Notes: generated from the letters alone by a model not told the origin. DNA of 64,000 nucleotides from Photobacterium swingsii (GCF_024346715.1 NZ_AP024852.1:1736001-1800000); one strand, 5' to 3'. Shown: positions 7,675-15,429, numbered from the stretch's first letter. Made by a program: numbers and translations.

Positions 7675-8703
7675 ATGAATATCTGTTACCTAACAGGTGA
7701 AAAAATTAATGAGTCAAATAAATCACTCGAACATATCATACCGAATGCGTTGGGAGGGGTTCTTACGCATAGGTATGTATTAACACATGATTCAAATCAG
7801 AAATTAAATATTGATATTGACGAAGAGTTTAATTCAATATTTGAAAGTGCTCATCAAAGGCTTGCATTAAAAAAAGATAGAGGAAAGCTAGGAGGAATTA
7901 AAGCTTTTCACCGTGATTTTGGAAAAGATATTATTGTTAGGAACGGTAAGTGTTACCCAATAGAACCTTTTTTTGATTCAAAGACTAATGCCGTATATGC
8001 CAAGGATAATAAAACGGGGGTGAACTTTTCTAAATACATTGCAAAAAAAGAGAATTTAGATGCAGGCCTTATCAAGGTTGTAACTGATATGACTGGTCAG
8101 TTTGAAGTTAAGTTTGGTTTTGACAATTCTCTTTTTAAGAAAGGATTAGCAAAGATTGCGGCTGGTTTTGCGACATATTGCGGGGTGTCTCGTGATAATC
8201 TGTGTGGAATTATTGATTTAAAAAATAATAAATTTAAAGATGACATTTTAATTGCACCTTATTTGCCTACAACTAATGAAGAGAGTTATTTTGAAGAAAA
8301 TGTACATAATAGTAACTACTACGCAATACACTCATTAGTTCTTTCTGGTAACTCGAAAGATAAATTGCTTTATTGTTACGTTGAACTATTTAGTACGTAT
8401 CAATTCTTTATAATTCTAAATGAAAATTATGAGGGTGATGATATTTATGAAAAGTATTTTCACTCATTAAGTGAAAACGCTTTATTTGACTACTCTGCTT
8501 ACAAAAACAGCATTCCTAATGCGGATGGACTTTCAAAACTATTACCAGATGAATATAGGAAATATCCTAAATATTACATTCAATCAATGAGTAATAATTT
8601 GGTGTCTGATCTTGATTTAGTAAGGGCATATGCACATTTTAAAATGAATACTCTATATTCTTATATTAATTACATTAACATTAAAGCCAAGTTGAATTAT
8701 TAG
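7675..8703 (+). CDS. HNH endonuclease (HNH_5-like), 342 aa
   Basis: The N-terminus reads CYLTGE then SLEHIIPNALGG (His20), the pattern of HNH_5 nucleases: a CxxC-type or single-Cys knuckle followed by EHxIPxxLGG. The remaining 300 residues are AT-rich in codon use, rich in Lys, Asn and Tyr, and show no other domain I know. A second cysteine pair is not obvious, so metal binding may be degenerate. As a stand-alone cassette, it may act as a nuclease effector against invading DNA; that is inference. The ATG at 7675 is the first in frame after the attC; the ribosome binding site is weak (ACAGG). Confidence 0.82.
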   Translation: MNICYLTGEKINESNKSLEHIIPNALGGVLTHRYVLTHDSNQKLNIDIDEEFNSIFESAHQRLALKKDRGKLGGIKAFHRDFGKDIIVRNGKCYPIEPFFDSKTNAVYAKDNKTGVNFSKYIAKKENLDAGLIKVVTDMTGQFEVKFGFDNSLFKKGLAKIAAGFATYCGVSRDNLCGIIDLKNNKFKDDILIAPYLPTTNEESYFEENVHNSNYYAIHSLVLSGNSKDKLLYCYVELFSTYQFFIILNENYEGDDIYEKYFHSLSENALFDYSAYKNSIPNADGLSKLLPDEYRKYPKYYIQSMSNNLVSDLDLVRAYAHFKMNTLYSYINYINIKAKLNY

Positions 8704-8720
8704 TTCGTGGCAGAAACGGT

Positions 8721-8843
8721 TAACAAACTGTTTAAGAGTGATTCGCAACGCTTGGCATTTTTGCTATGCGTTGCGTTTTGTGTTTAAGGTGGTATGCAGA
8801 GGCTTCGGTATTGCGTTGCTCACACCTTAACAGGGCGTTAAAT
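8721..8843 (+). repeat. attC site, type C (VCR-like)
   Basis: TAACAAACTGTTTAAGAGTG at the left and GCTCACACCTTAACAGGGCGTTA at the right. It overlaps a short reading frame resembling DUF3265 peptides (see 8738). Confidence 0.92.
8738..8830 (+). CDS. DUF3265-like 30-residue peptide encoded inside an attC
   Basis: A GTG-initiated frame inside the attC reads VIRNAWHF...VFKVVCRGFGIALLTP and stops within the right arm. This is the typical sequence of DUF3265 peptides annotated across Vibrio superintegrons, which are attC translations. No good ribosome binding site is visible. The frame is broken in the other type C sites here (7554, 60034, 63382), so expression is doubtful. Confidence 0.3.
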   Translation: MIRNAWHFCYALRFVFKVVCRGFGIALLTP

Positions 8844-8858
8844 TACAAAGAGGTCTCT

Positions 8859-10025
8859 GTGGTAAATAATCCAAAAGTATTTATTTCTTACTCTCATGAT
8901 AATGAAGAACATAAGGATTGGGTATATAAACTAGCAACAGACTTAATGGCTAAAGGTATAGATACTATTCTGGATCAATGGGATTTAGAGTTAGGAGCCA
9001 ATTTACCTAAGTTCATGGAAAATGGTTTGCATGATTCAGATAGAGTGCTAGTTGTTTGTACTGATAATTATAACTCAAAATCTAATAACAGTCTTGGTGG
9101 TGTTGGTTTTGAAAATACAATTCTGACAACAGAGTTAATGTATAATCAACAAACGACAAAGTTTATCCCAATTATTAGGTCCGTATCTTCGCAACAGAAG
9201 ACACCTAGATGTTTAGCATCTAGGCTTTATATTGATTTTTCTAATGATGAATATATTGATGATTCATTCAATCAACTTGTTCATGAGATCTATGGTCTAA
9301 AGTTAAGGCCAAAACCAAAGTTGGGGAAAAATCCATTTCAGAGACCAGCTAGCAATTTACCTTCGATGAATGAAAAAAGTACTCCTTTCTTTCACTCTAG
9401 ATTTTCATCAGCATTCCCTGGCTTACGCAGTATTGAATGGTTTGAAGGAGAAAATGCAATTGAAAGATTAAAAATTTTATTAAAACAACCACTAAAATTT
9501 GAGGACGGAACTCCAATTTGGTGGTGGGGGCATGGTGATAATCACATTTCAGATTTCAAAGCTGTAGAAGATAATATTGCTTTGATGAATAGGGATGAAT
9601 TAAAAATAAACAAAATTGCAGCAGTTAATTGTGGTTCCTATTATCAATCGTTTGTGTATGTTGAAACATATGCAATGGAACCTACTGGTTTGTATGAAGT
9701 AAGTGAGGATACAAGAGATCCAGATGACATAGATTACCGCTCAGAGGAGTATGCAATATTTGGTGAGCACTTAATAAATAGAAGTGAATATGATGACGGT
9801 GCAGCAGTAATCGATGGTAAACCTGTAGATACTGCTGGTCAGGCAGAACTACGAGTTCGGTATATTACGCCTTATAATTTTATAATCGCACCGCATGGGT
9901 CTCCTATAAATAACCCTGCTTATGATCAACGACGCAGGAGTATTCTAAAAGAAATTATATCAGGAAGATCAAGTGTTGATGTGTTAGCTGATGAGTTATT
10001 AAAACTTCCAAGAACACGAGAGTAA
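8859..10025 (+). CDS. SEFIR (TIR-like) domain protein, candidate anti-phage effector, 388 aa
   Basis: Residues 4-150 form a SEFIR/TIR-type domain: KVFISYSHDNEEHKDW (box 1), ILDQWDLELGANLPKFME (box 2), DRVLVVCTDNY and GGVGFENTILTTELM. Bacterial SEFIR proteins are known abortive-infection effectors that deplete NAD+ after phage infection. The C-terminal 230 residues, with WWWGHGDNH and NCGSYYQSF, match no domain I recognise and would be the sensor or regulatory part. The open frame extends into the preceding attC, but AGAGG at 8848 favours the GTG at 8859; upstream residues are attC translation. Single-gene cassette closed by an attC. The defence role is established for the domain and inferred for this protein. 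Confidence 0.85.
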   Translation: MVNNPKVFISYSHDNEEHKDWVYKLATDLMAKGIDTILDQWDLELGANLPKFMENGLHDSDRVLVVCTDNYNSKSNNSLGGVGFENTILTTELMYNQQTTKFIPIIRSVSSQQKTPRCLASRLYIDFSNDEYIDDSFNQLVHEIYGLKLRPKPKLGKNPFQRPASNLPSMNEKSTPFFHSRFSSAFPGLRSIEWFEGENAIERLKILLKQPLKFEDGTPIWWWGHGDNHISDFKAVEDNIALMNRDELKINKIAAVNCGSYYQSFVYVETYAMEPTGLYEVSEDTRDPDDIDYRSEEYAIFGEHLINRSEYDDGAAVIDGKPVDTAGQAELRVRYITPYNFIIAPHGSPINNPAYDQRRRSILKEIISGRSSVDVLADELLKLPRTRE

Positions 10026-10033
10026 TTGTAATT

Positions 10034-10137
10034 TAACAATGCAATCAAGGTGATGCCTTACATTCGGCATTTTTGGTTTGAAGTGTATTTGGTTTAGTAA
10101 GTTCAGCGTTGGCGCACCTTATGCCAAGGCGTTATGT
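10034..10137 (+). repeat. attC site, type A
   Basis: TAACAATGCAATCAAGGTGATGCC at the left and CCTTATGCCAAGGCGTTATGT at the right. Confidence 0.9.
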
Positions 10138-10151
10138 TTCTCGGAGTATGA

Positions 10152-10429
10152 ATGTCTAGGCATAAAAAGTTCTTGAGTTTGCTCGACCTGAGTTTTTGAC
10201 TGATCTTCAAGTAAGCCGCTTACAAGATCAGGGTTTATTGGCAGTATGGATGTAAGTAGAGACTGATGAAGGGCATAAATCAGTAGAACTCTCAGGCTTT
10301 GACGAATTGGCAGAAGTAGTTAGTTATTTGTTGTTAGCAGATCATGTCCTTACCTCTGAAGCGGTAGGTATTGGCAAAGAGTTTGGAACGATAAGAATTA
10401 GGTGTAGGGTGGATGACTGTTACTCCTAA
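10152..10429 (+). pseudogene. decayed small cassette gene (frameshift plus in-frame stop)
   Basis: After a CGGAG ribosome binding site an ATG opens MSRHKK, then the coding signal moves to another frame at the AAAAAG run (FARPEFLTDLQVSRLQDQ...). It meets an in-frame TAA after LLAVWM and resumes VETDEGHKSVELSGFDEL... to a stop at 10427-10429. Joined, it would make a protein of roughly 92 residues. The two lesions suggest a dead cassette gene; sequencing error could explain one but hardly both. Family not recognised. Confidence 0.55.
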
Positions 10430-10450
10430 TTTTGGTGTGACACGGCAACC

Positions 10451-10548
10451 GTATAACAATGCAGTCAAATTGATCTACTGTACTTGGCGGTTTTGTATAA
10501 ATTGAGTGTTGTGTTAGCTGTGGTTAATTCTTATACATACGTAGTTAC
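10451..10548 (+). repeat. degenerate attC-like sequence
   Basis: TATAACAATGCAGTCAAATTGA followed by CTTGGCGGTTTTG resembles a type A left half. The right half is unlike other sites and ends CATACGTAGTTAC. The site is probably decayed. The last 14 bp recur at 17214-17227. Confidence 0.45.
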
Positions 10549-10587
10549 GTTCGCTTGTCTCAGTTTTTATATGTTCTTGAGAGTTTT

Positions 10588-10935
10588 ATGGAAATAGCAA
10601 AATTATTACATACTGGTTTTTCAACAGCGGATGCAGAGTATCCAGAAATACACCAAGTCGAAGGTGATGTTGTACTTAGATTTAAAGACTGGCAAGAAAC
10701 AATTGTAGAAGTCTTTTTCGCTGATCCCGTAGCAATGAAATGGCAAATGGCTGAGTCTCTTCTTGAGGGTGAGCGTTATGATTCCTGTTACGTGATAGAG
10801 AACTCTGAATGGTTAAAGCTGCATATAGCTCAGGATGAAATATCCGAGGCAGAATGTTACAAGCACTATAAGTTTAATTTTAATGAGCTTGGACAGTTTG
10901 AAATTTTAGCTCTTAGTTACACAGTGAAAACATAA
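10588..10935 (+). CDS. cassette hypothetical protein, 115 aa
   Basis: Small acidic soluble protein, rich in Glu and aromatic residues (FADPVAMKWQMAESLL, EISEAECYKHYKF). No signal peptide or membrane helix. I choose the ATG at 10588, with CTTGAGAG upstream, rather than the in-frame TTG at 10555. The TAA stop is followed almost at once by the next attC. Family not recognised. Size, acidity and fold-like beta/alpha pattern would suit an immunity or antitoxin-like protein, but no partner gene is present in the cassette. Confidence 0.65.
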   Translation: MEIAKLLHTGFSTADAEYPEIHQVEGDVVLRFKDWQETIVEVFFADPVAMKWQMAESLLEGERYDSCYVIENSEWLKLHIAQDEISEAECYKHYKFNFNELGQFEILALSYTVKT

Positions 10936-11050
10936 CAAAGCCATCAAAACGACAATCAACGCTCGGCATTCTGGGTCTGAATATGCTTTAGTGTTTACTG
11001 TGGTCTTTTAAAAGTTGTCGTAATACGTTGCTTGCGTTTTATGGCGGGCG
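10933..11050 (+). repeat. attC site, type B, interrupted by an IS10-like element
   Basis: TAACAAAGCCATCAAAACGAC at the left; the right end TATGGCGGGCG is cut by the IS. The last bases of the site reappear after the IS at 12361-12375 (TGGCAGGCGTTAAGC). Confidence 0.85.
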
Positions 11051-12360
11051 CTGGCGGATCCCCACATAATTTACGCACGATAATTGTTCCTTGCCATTAG
11101 AATTAGGGTGGATTGCGCCCAGCGTATTGCTGGTTCATTGATGTGATATTCCAGCCGTCGGAAGACCTCTTTTCCTAGCCTAACAAATGATAAAACGCGT
11201 CGGTCTTTTACTGAATTTGCCTGAAAGTGGCGGTGCCAACCGTTATGTTCTGCAATTATTCCAAACCACCAATAGACCATAAAAGCGAGCAGACCAATGA
11301 GCAGTAAAATTTCGAAGCGCTTAGGGTCATGAGTGCGGCTTTGGCGTAAGCCAAAACCATATTGTGGACTTTTTAAGTCTCGGAATGTTTCTTCAATTTG
11401 CATGCGTTTGGTATAGAGCCTGACGATACATCGAGATGAAAATATATTGGTTGGGATATTAGTCGCCAGCAGCCAAGGCTCTAGTGCTGACTTTTTATGG
11501 ACTGCCTGGGCGGAGAAGTGTTCTCGACCTTTTGGCCTGTCTTTACGCTTTTTAGGTGTTTGTTTTTTATAGAGATGAAGATGACATTGCAATGGGTTTC
11601 GCTTGGCTAGCTGTGTGAATCCGACATATTTAGGTTTGCTATTCGCTTGATTAAACAACTGCTTGATGTGTTGCCATTGGTTTTTTATTAAGACGTTTAC
11701 ATCTCCTCTTACGCGTCCAAGATAACACCAACCCATGTCATTAACTTGTCTAAACCATGTATTACGAAAGCCAGCATCAGTCACGATGATAGGGGTGACA
11801 TGCGAGGGTAAAACAGCTTTAAAGTTATCGAGAAACTGTTGATGACTACGTGGAGAGTTGTAGTTTTTGAAAGTAAAAGTTTGCTCGAAAAGCGTAACAG
11901 AACGACCATCTACAGCAATAGATGCTCTTAGTACCATGAGTCGTTCGTATTCGCGGATATCAGCCCAATCGACTAAGACAATGGGCTGTGTATTAACCGA
12001 ACAAAATTGATGACAGTGCCACCGATAAATATCGAGTCTGTCGTGGTGCAGGTGATTATTACCTAATAAACGGTCAACTCGCTTAATACAGTGTTTCGTT
12101 TTGGCCTTTGAAGGAAGAGAGCGCCCAAGCAAAGTAAGCGTAAGTGCATCATTGCTAAGCAATGATTGCACCGAGTCCATGAGTGATTTTAGTCTCTTTT
12201 TGTGAATGTTAGGGCATTGATTTTCCAGCGACTCGTGTAGAATTTGAATATCACGCATCTTGCTTTCAATCTTTTGTGTTTGTGGTGAATTCATTAGATC
12301 AGAAGGTAAGGTGCGTGTCTACTTATTGAACTACAAAGGTATTTTGTGGGGATTCGTAAG
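11051..12360 (-). mobile_element. IS4-family, IS10-like insertion sequence, 1310 bp
   Basis: The ends CTGGCGGATCCCCACATAA (11051 onward) and, read inward from the right, CTTACGAATCCCCACAA match the known IS10 ends CTGAGAGATCCCC and CTGATGAATCCCC in length and pattern. Nine-base flanks TGGCGGGCG (11042-11050) and TGGCAGGCG (12361-12369) fit the 9-bp target duplication of IS10, with one mismatch. The single transposase is intact. The insertion lies in the right arm of an attC, four bases from the recombination core. Confidence 0.9.
11071..12294 (-). CDS. IS4 family IS10-like transposase, 407 aa
   Basis: Resembles the Tn10/IS10R transposase along its whole length, for example KRLKSLMDSVQSLL, CIKRVDRLLGNNHLH, IVLVDWADIRE and QIEETFRDLKSPQYGFGLR. 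The DDE residues can be placed at D109 (LVDWAD), D173 (VTDAGF) and E301 within the Y-R-E-K-like block YTKRMQIEETFRDLK. It catalyses cut-and-paste hairpin transposition. Length is close to the 402 residues of IS10. No stop or frameshift, so it may be active. It is transcribed against the cassette array. Confidence 0.96.
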   Translation of the reverse strand: MNSPQTQKIESKMRDIQILHESLENQCPNIHKKRLKSLMDSVQSLLSNDALTLTLLGRSLPSKAKTKHCIKRVDRLLGNNHLHHDRLDIYRWHCHQFCSVNTQPIVLVDWADIREYERLMVLRASIAVDGRSVTLFEQTFTFKNYNSPRSHQQFLDNFKAVLPSHVTPIIVTDAGFRNTWFRQVNDMGWCYLGRVRGDVNVLIKNQWQHIKQLFNQANSKPKYVGFTQLAKRNPLQCHLHLYKKQTPKKRKDRPKGREHFSAQAVHKKSALEPWLLATNIPTNIFSSRCIVRLYTKRMQIEETFRDLKSPQYGFGLRQSRTHDPKRFEILLLIGLLAFMVYWWFGIIAEHNGWHRHFQANSVKDRRVLSFVRLGKEVFRRLEYHINEPAIRWAQSTLILMARNNYRA

Positions 12361-12375
12361 TGGCAGGCGTTAAGC
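12361..12375 (+). repeat. right end of the interrupted attC
   Basis: TGGCAGGCGTTAAGC contains the 9-bp IS10 target duplication and the core site GTTAAGC. It is the remaining end of the type B attC that starts at 10933. Confidence 0.75.
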
Positions 12376-12411
12376 AATATATAGTTTCCCTTAAGTGTGT
12401 GAGGAATTGTA

Positions 12412-13131
12412 ATGGAAAAAAACATTACTGATGATAATGACTTCGGTAAATTTAGTTTTGGATTTTCTTGTTTTAAATTAGTGTTCTGTATAATTTTGTC
12501 TATTTATTCTGGCGGAGTAATCTCAAATCTTTTTGGAGTGAGTTTGCTGGATGGTAGTGTGGTGATATCTGTTTTAAAGCAAGTGTTCTTTTATTCATTA
12601 GGCTTCTTTATTTGGTATAATGTTGCATTTCCAATTTTTAGAAGAGTAGAGATTTATACTTTTAAATGGAATAAATATAAGTTTGAAGTTGTCACTGGAG
12701 TTCAATCTAAAAAAGAGCATTTCGGTGGAATGATTTGCTTGTTTGTATTAATAATATTGGCAATTGTTTATTCGTATTATCCTCACCCAGCAATTTTATC
12801 ACTTTCTCTACTGTTTGGTGCCGTATTAGCGTTTGTATGGCTTTTACATCGGGCAAGAGAACGTCAACTAGCTAATACATTATTTAAGAAAACTGTTTTC
12901 TATGTGTCTGAGTTTTTTACCTTAGGGGCTATTATAACCTCTTACATAATATGCCAGGTTATGGTTAGTTTAAAATTTACCGAGGCCCTTAAGCTTGATT
13001 TAGCGGGGGAGCGTGCCTTGAATTACTTTCAGCTTGCTGAAGCAGTCTTGTTGGGATTCATATTAGCACTGTTGTGTGAATGGTTAGCAAACAAATTCCC
13101 TGTGATTTGCTTAACAAAAACATCAAGTTGA
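12412..13131 (+). CDS. polytopic membrane protein, 239 aa, cassette-borne
   Basis: About six hydrophobic segments are visible, near residues 20-40, 55-75, 105-122, 125-145, 160-180 and 205-225, so this is an integral inner-membrane protein. GAGGA lies a few bases before the ATG. The last codons (LTKTSS, TGA) are read from inside the following attC, meaning the C-terminus is supplied by the attC. No transporter or enzyme family is recognised and no charged catalytic motif stands out in the helices. AT-rich codon use is typical of cassette cargo. Confidence 0.75.
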   Translation: MEKNITDDNDFGKFSFGFSCFKLVFCIILSIYSGGVISNLFGVSLLDGSVVISVLKQVFFYSLGFFIWYNVAFPIFRRVEIYTFKWNKYKFEVVTGVQSKKEHFGGMICLFVLIILAIVYSYYPHPAILSLSLLFGAVLAFVWLLHRARERQLANTLFKKTVFYVSEFFTLGAIITSYIICQVMVSLKFTEALKLDLAGERALNYFQLAEAVLLGFILALLCEWLANKFPVICLTKTSS

Positions 13132-13214
13132 CGCACTTTACTCGGCAGTCTTGGTATGGAGTTCGGTGTGCTTTGTGTGTTTATCGTGGCGCACCTTATG
13201 CCAAGGCGTTATGG
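13112..13214 (+). repeat. attC site, type A variant
   Basis: TAACAAAAACATCAAGTTGACGC at the left and CCTTATGCCAAGGCGTTATGG at the right. It overlaps the 3' end of the gene at 12412. Confidence 0.9.
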
Positions 13215-13334
13215 CTAAATATCTTTACACTTTTATCTAATAATTAGAGCTGACTCTAGACTCTTAATATTGATGTTTTTATCTATGATTTTATGTCTTT
13301 ACGATCATTAGATTTAAACTGTATGGAGATAGTA

Positions 13335-13763
13335 ATGAGTACTAGGCATAGTGAGATAAAGTTAACGATAGCGAAATTAATCGAAGTTGCATACTCAAAA
13401 AATAAAGGTTTAACAACATCTATTATGTTGGATGCTGGCTTTATCAAACTAACCGTTGATGATAAGGGGAATGCGCTTTTATCAGGGAAGGCTGGTGTAG
13501 TCACTTTTAGTGGGCAGGATGTAATTAATGAATTGGGGATGCAAGTTAAAAGAGTTTCCGTCAGTTTTAAAAATGAAGGTGACGGTCAAGCCTCATATAC
13601 AGCTACATTAAATTTAGGCCTGATATCAACCTCTGTAAAAGGTAGCTTTAACGTAGAAGATTTGATTACGCAGTGTTCAGGACTTCTTTGTATAGCAGCA
13701 AGAAGATTGAAAAATCGTCCTGCATATATTGAAAGAAAACTTGCTGAAGCAATGGGTAACTAA
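13335..13763 (+). CDS. cassette hypothetical protein, 142 aa, first gene of a two-gene cassette
   Basis: Soluble protein with alternating beta-like stretches (IKLTVDDKGNALLSG, SYTATLNLGLISTSVKG) and a helical, basic C-terminus (AARRLKNRPAYIERKLAEAM). I place the start at the ATG at 13335, with GGAG seven bases upstream; an in-frame ATG at 13293 lacks such a site. It is followed after one base by the next gene, so the two are probably co-translated. Family not recognised. Confidence 0.65.
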   Translation: MSTRHSEIKLTIAKLIEVAYSKNKGLTTSIMLDAGFIKLTVDDKGNALLSGKAGVVTFSGQDVINELGMQVKRVSVSFKNEGDGQASYTATLNLGLISTSVKGSFNVEDLITQCSGLLCIAARRLKNRPAYIERKLAEAMGN

Positions 13764-13764
13764 T

Positions 13765-14190
13765 ATGGTTCGTATAAGCTTACTTTTAATCATGGCCTTA
13801 TCATTTAGTGTCAATTCAGCATCACTGACATCAGCATATAATGACTACATAAAAGGCCTAACATTTCAAAATATAGAAAATAATTATAGTCAATATTTTA
13901 GTGATATTCTGATTGGAGATATAGATATTAGTGATGATTATTTAAAAAAACAACTTATGTTCAAAGAGAGTATGAAGTCTATAGATGAGCTTAATGAAAC
14001 TTTATATTCAAACTACGGTTGTTTAACCGTTAACGGCTTTGATTTTGATAATCAGCCAATGTCATTCAATATTGAATACACTAAAGAATCACCAAGAGCT
14101 TTAATAAAGGCTGTTGATATATTATTACTGGAAAGTAAGTTGGAATTTTCTAATAAAGCTGTTTGTCCAAAAGAGTACATAGTAGAGTAA
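13765..14190 (+). CDS. secreted hypothetical protein with signal peptide, 141 aa
   Basis: Starts one base after the previous stop. Residues 1-20 (VRISLLLIMALSFSVNSAS) form a clear Sec signal peptide ending in an A-S-like cleavage site. The mature part is acidic, Asn/Tyr/Ser-rich, with two Cys residues (YGCLTV and KAVCPKE) that could make a disulfide in the periplasm. The longer frame starting at 13729 overlaps the upstream gene and would hide the signal peptide, so I reject it. Family unknown. Its pairing with a cytoplasmic protein in one cassette suggests a functional pair. Confidence 0.7.
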   Translation: MVRISLLLIMALSFSVNSASLTSAYNDYIKGLTFQNIENNYSQYFSDILIGDIDISDDYLKKQLMFKESMKSIDELNETLYSNYGCLTVNGFDFDNQPMSFNIEYTKESPRALIKAVDILLLESKLEFSNKAVCPKEYIVE

Positions 14191-14198
14191 TTTAGCCA

Positions 14199-14307
14199 TA
14201 ACAAGGCCATTAAAACGACCACCAACGCTCGGCATTCTAGGTCTGAATTGGCTGTAGTGTTTTCGGTGGTCTATCAACACCATCATAATACGTTGCTGGC
14301 GTTATAT
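14199..14307 (+). repeat. attC site, type B
   Basis: TAACAAGGCCATTAAAACGACC at the left, CTCGGCATTCTAGGTCTGAA in the middle, CGTTGCTGGCGTTAT at the right. Confidence 0.88.
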
Positions 14308-14335
14308 TATCTGATATATGGAAGGTTAGTAGAGA

Positions 14336-14611
14336 ATGAAAGATAAGGAATTTGTTACTTGGGAATCGATTCGAGTAAAAGGTAAATTAAGGTTCTTTTT
14401 TGTTAATGGGCTTTTATTGTATGGATTACCTATGTGCATTATAACGGCTTATTCAAATAAGTTATTTGAAAACGGCTTTACGCTTAAAGCAGTATTAGGA
14501 CACGTTACAATTTGGTCAATGGCTGGCTTAATGTTCGGAGTCGTTATGTGGTATATCACTGAGCGCAGATATAAGAAGGAAGTTACTTTTCGTGAAAACT
14601 CGAAACAGTAA
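14336..14611 (+). CDS. small two-helix membrane protein, 91 aa
   Basis: Two hydrophobic helices (about 20-38 and 50-72) are joined by a short polar loop, with basic cytoplasmic-like ends (RVKGKLR, ERRYKKE). GGAAGG precedes the start by several bases. Cassette cargo following the attC at 14199; its own downstream attC was destroyed by an IS relic. Family not recognised. Confidence 0.65.
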   Translation: MKDKEFVTWESIRVKGKLRFFFVNGLLLYGLPMCIITAYSNKLFENGFTLKAVLGHVTIWSMAGLMFGVVMWYITERRYKKEVTFRENSKQ

Positions 14612-14697
14612 TAAGTGAATTGGTTGTCAGTGCCGCAAGTAGTGATTCAATTATTTTTCTAATGAGTGCAACATATAAGGTAGGTCAGAGTTTAATT

Positions 14698-14808
14698 TTA
14701 AGCTGTTTTTGCATCCCATAAGGCGCCATCTCTTAGCATTGAATTGAGGATGATAACCATCTTTCTGACGCAGGCGATGATAGCGACTTTTTTGGTTCTC
14801 TTCAGCAT
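14698..14808 (-). pseudogene. relic of an IS110-family transposase (C-terminal end)
   Basis: The minus strand reads MLKRTKKVAIIACVRKMVI then LNSMLRDGALWD and stops. This matches the extreme C-terminus of IS110-group transposases (usually ...ACMRKLLVILNAMLRDNxPW). The rest of the transposase is absent. It differs from the intact IS1111-type transposase at 4867, so it is a second, older element. Directly beyond it lies ATGGCGGGCGCTGCGC, which resembles a type B attC end, so this element too landed in or beside an attC. Confidence 0.65.
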
Positions 14809-14851
14809 GGCGGGCGCTGCGCAATTTAAAGTGAGTATGGAGTTACCATAA

Positions 14852-15406
14852 ATGATTGAGTTAGAAACGGATCGTTTAATTCTCAGGCAATGGAAAAAGT
14901 CGGATTATTTAGCGTTTGCTGAAATGACTGCAGATCCTTTGGTTATGAGGTTCTTCCCGAATGTGCTATCGAAAAATGAAAGTGATCAGTTGGCTTCAAA
15001 GATTGAATCATTGATTAACGATAATGGGTGGGGATTTTGGGCTGTTGAACTGAAGGAAACGTCAACATTTATCGGCTTCGTTGGTTTGCACTACCAAGAC
15101 CAGGGTATTCCCAACTCACCCTTTATCGAGATAGGGTGGAGGTTATCATCAAATTTCTGGGGGCTTGGTTATGCTCGTGAAGCAGCGCAAGCAGCACTGA
15201 GGTTCGCATTTGAAGAACTTAATGAAACGGCTGTTTATGCTTTTACAACTACAGCCAATCAACCTTCAAGAAATGTAATGACCAAAATTGGCATGGTTGA
15301 TATAAATCAAGATTTTAATCATCCAAAATTGCCCGATGATCATGAATTAGTTCGGCATTGTTTATATCGAATAACGTCAGAAATGTGGAGAAATTCAACT
15401 GCATAA
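14852..15406 (+). CDS. GNAT acetyltransferase, RimJ/RimL-like, 184 aa
   Basis: Begins ETDRLILRQWKKSDY, the classic Acetyltransf_3 start, followed by IGWRLSSNFWGLGYAREAAQA (acetyl-CoA loop, about 95-115) and ANQPSRNVMTKIGM (about 135-150). Length is typical of RimL-type enzymes acetylating protein N-termini or small amines; the substrate is unknown. The start ATG has TATGGAG upstream. The stop TAA opens a truncated attC. This is the last recognisable cassette of the first array. Confidence 0.9.
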   Translation: MIELETDRLILRQWKKSDYLAFAEMTADPLVMRFFPNVLSKNESDQLASKIESLINDNGWGFWAVELKETSTFIGFVGLHYQDQGIPNSPFIEIGWRLSSNFWGLGYAREAAQAALRFAFEELNETAVYAFTTTANQPSRNVMTKIGMVDINQDFNHPKLPDDHELVRHCLYRITSEMWRNSTA

Positions 15407-15429
15407 CAAGGCTGTCAATACGGCAAACG
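15404..15429 (+). repeat. truncated attC (left end only)
   Basis: TAACAAGGCTGTCAATACGGC resembles the left part of a type B attC and runs directly into an IS10-like relic. It marks the right edge of the first array. Confidence 0.65.

Noticed and set aside
8766-8858. Upstream extension of the SEFIR protein
   Set aside because: Translation of the attC right half; the GTG at 8859 has the ribosome binding site.
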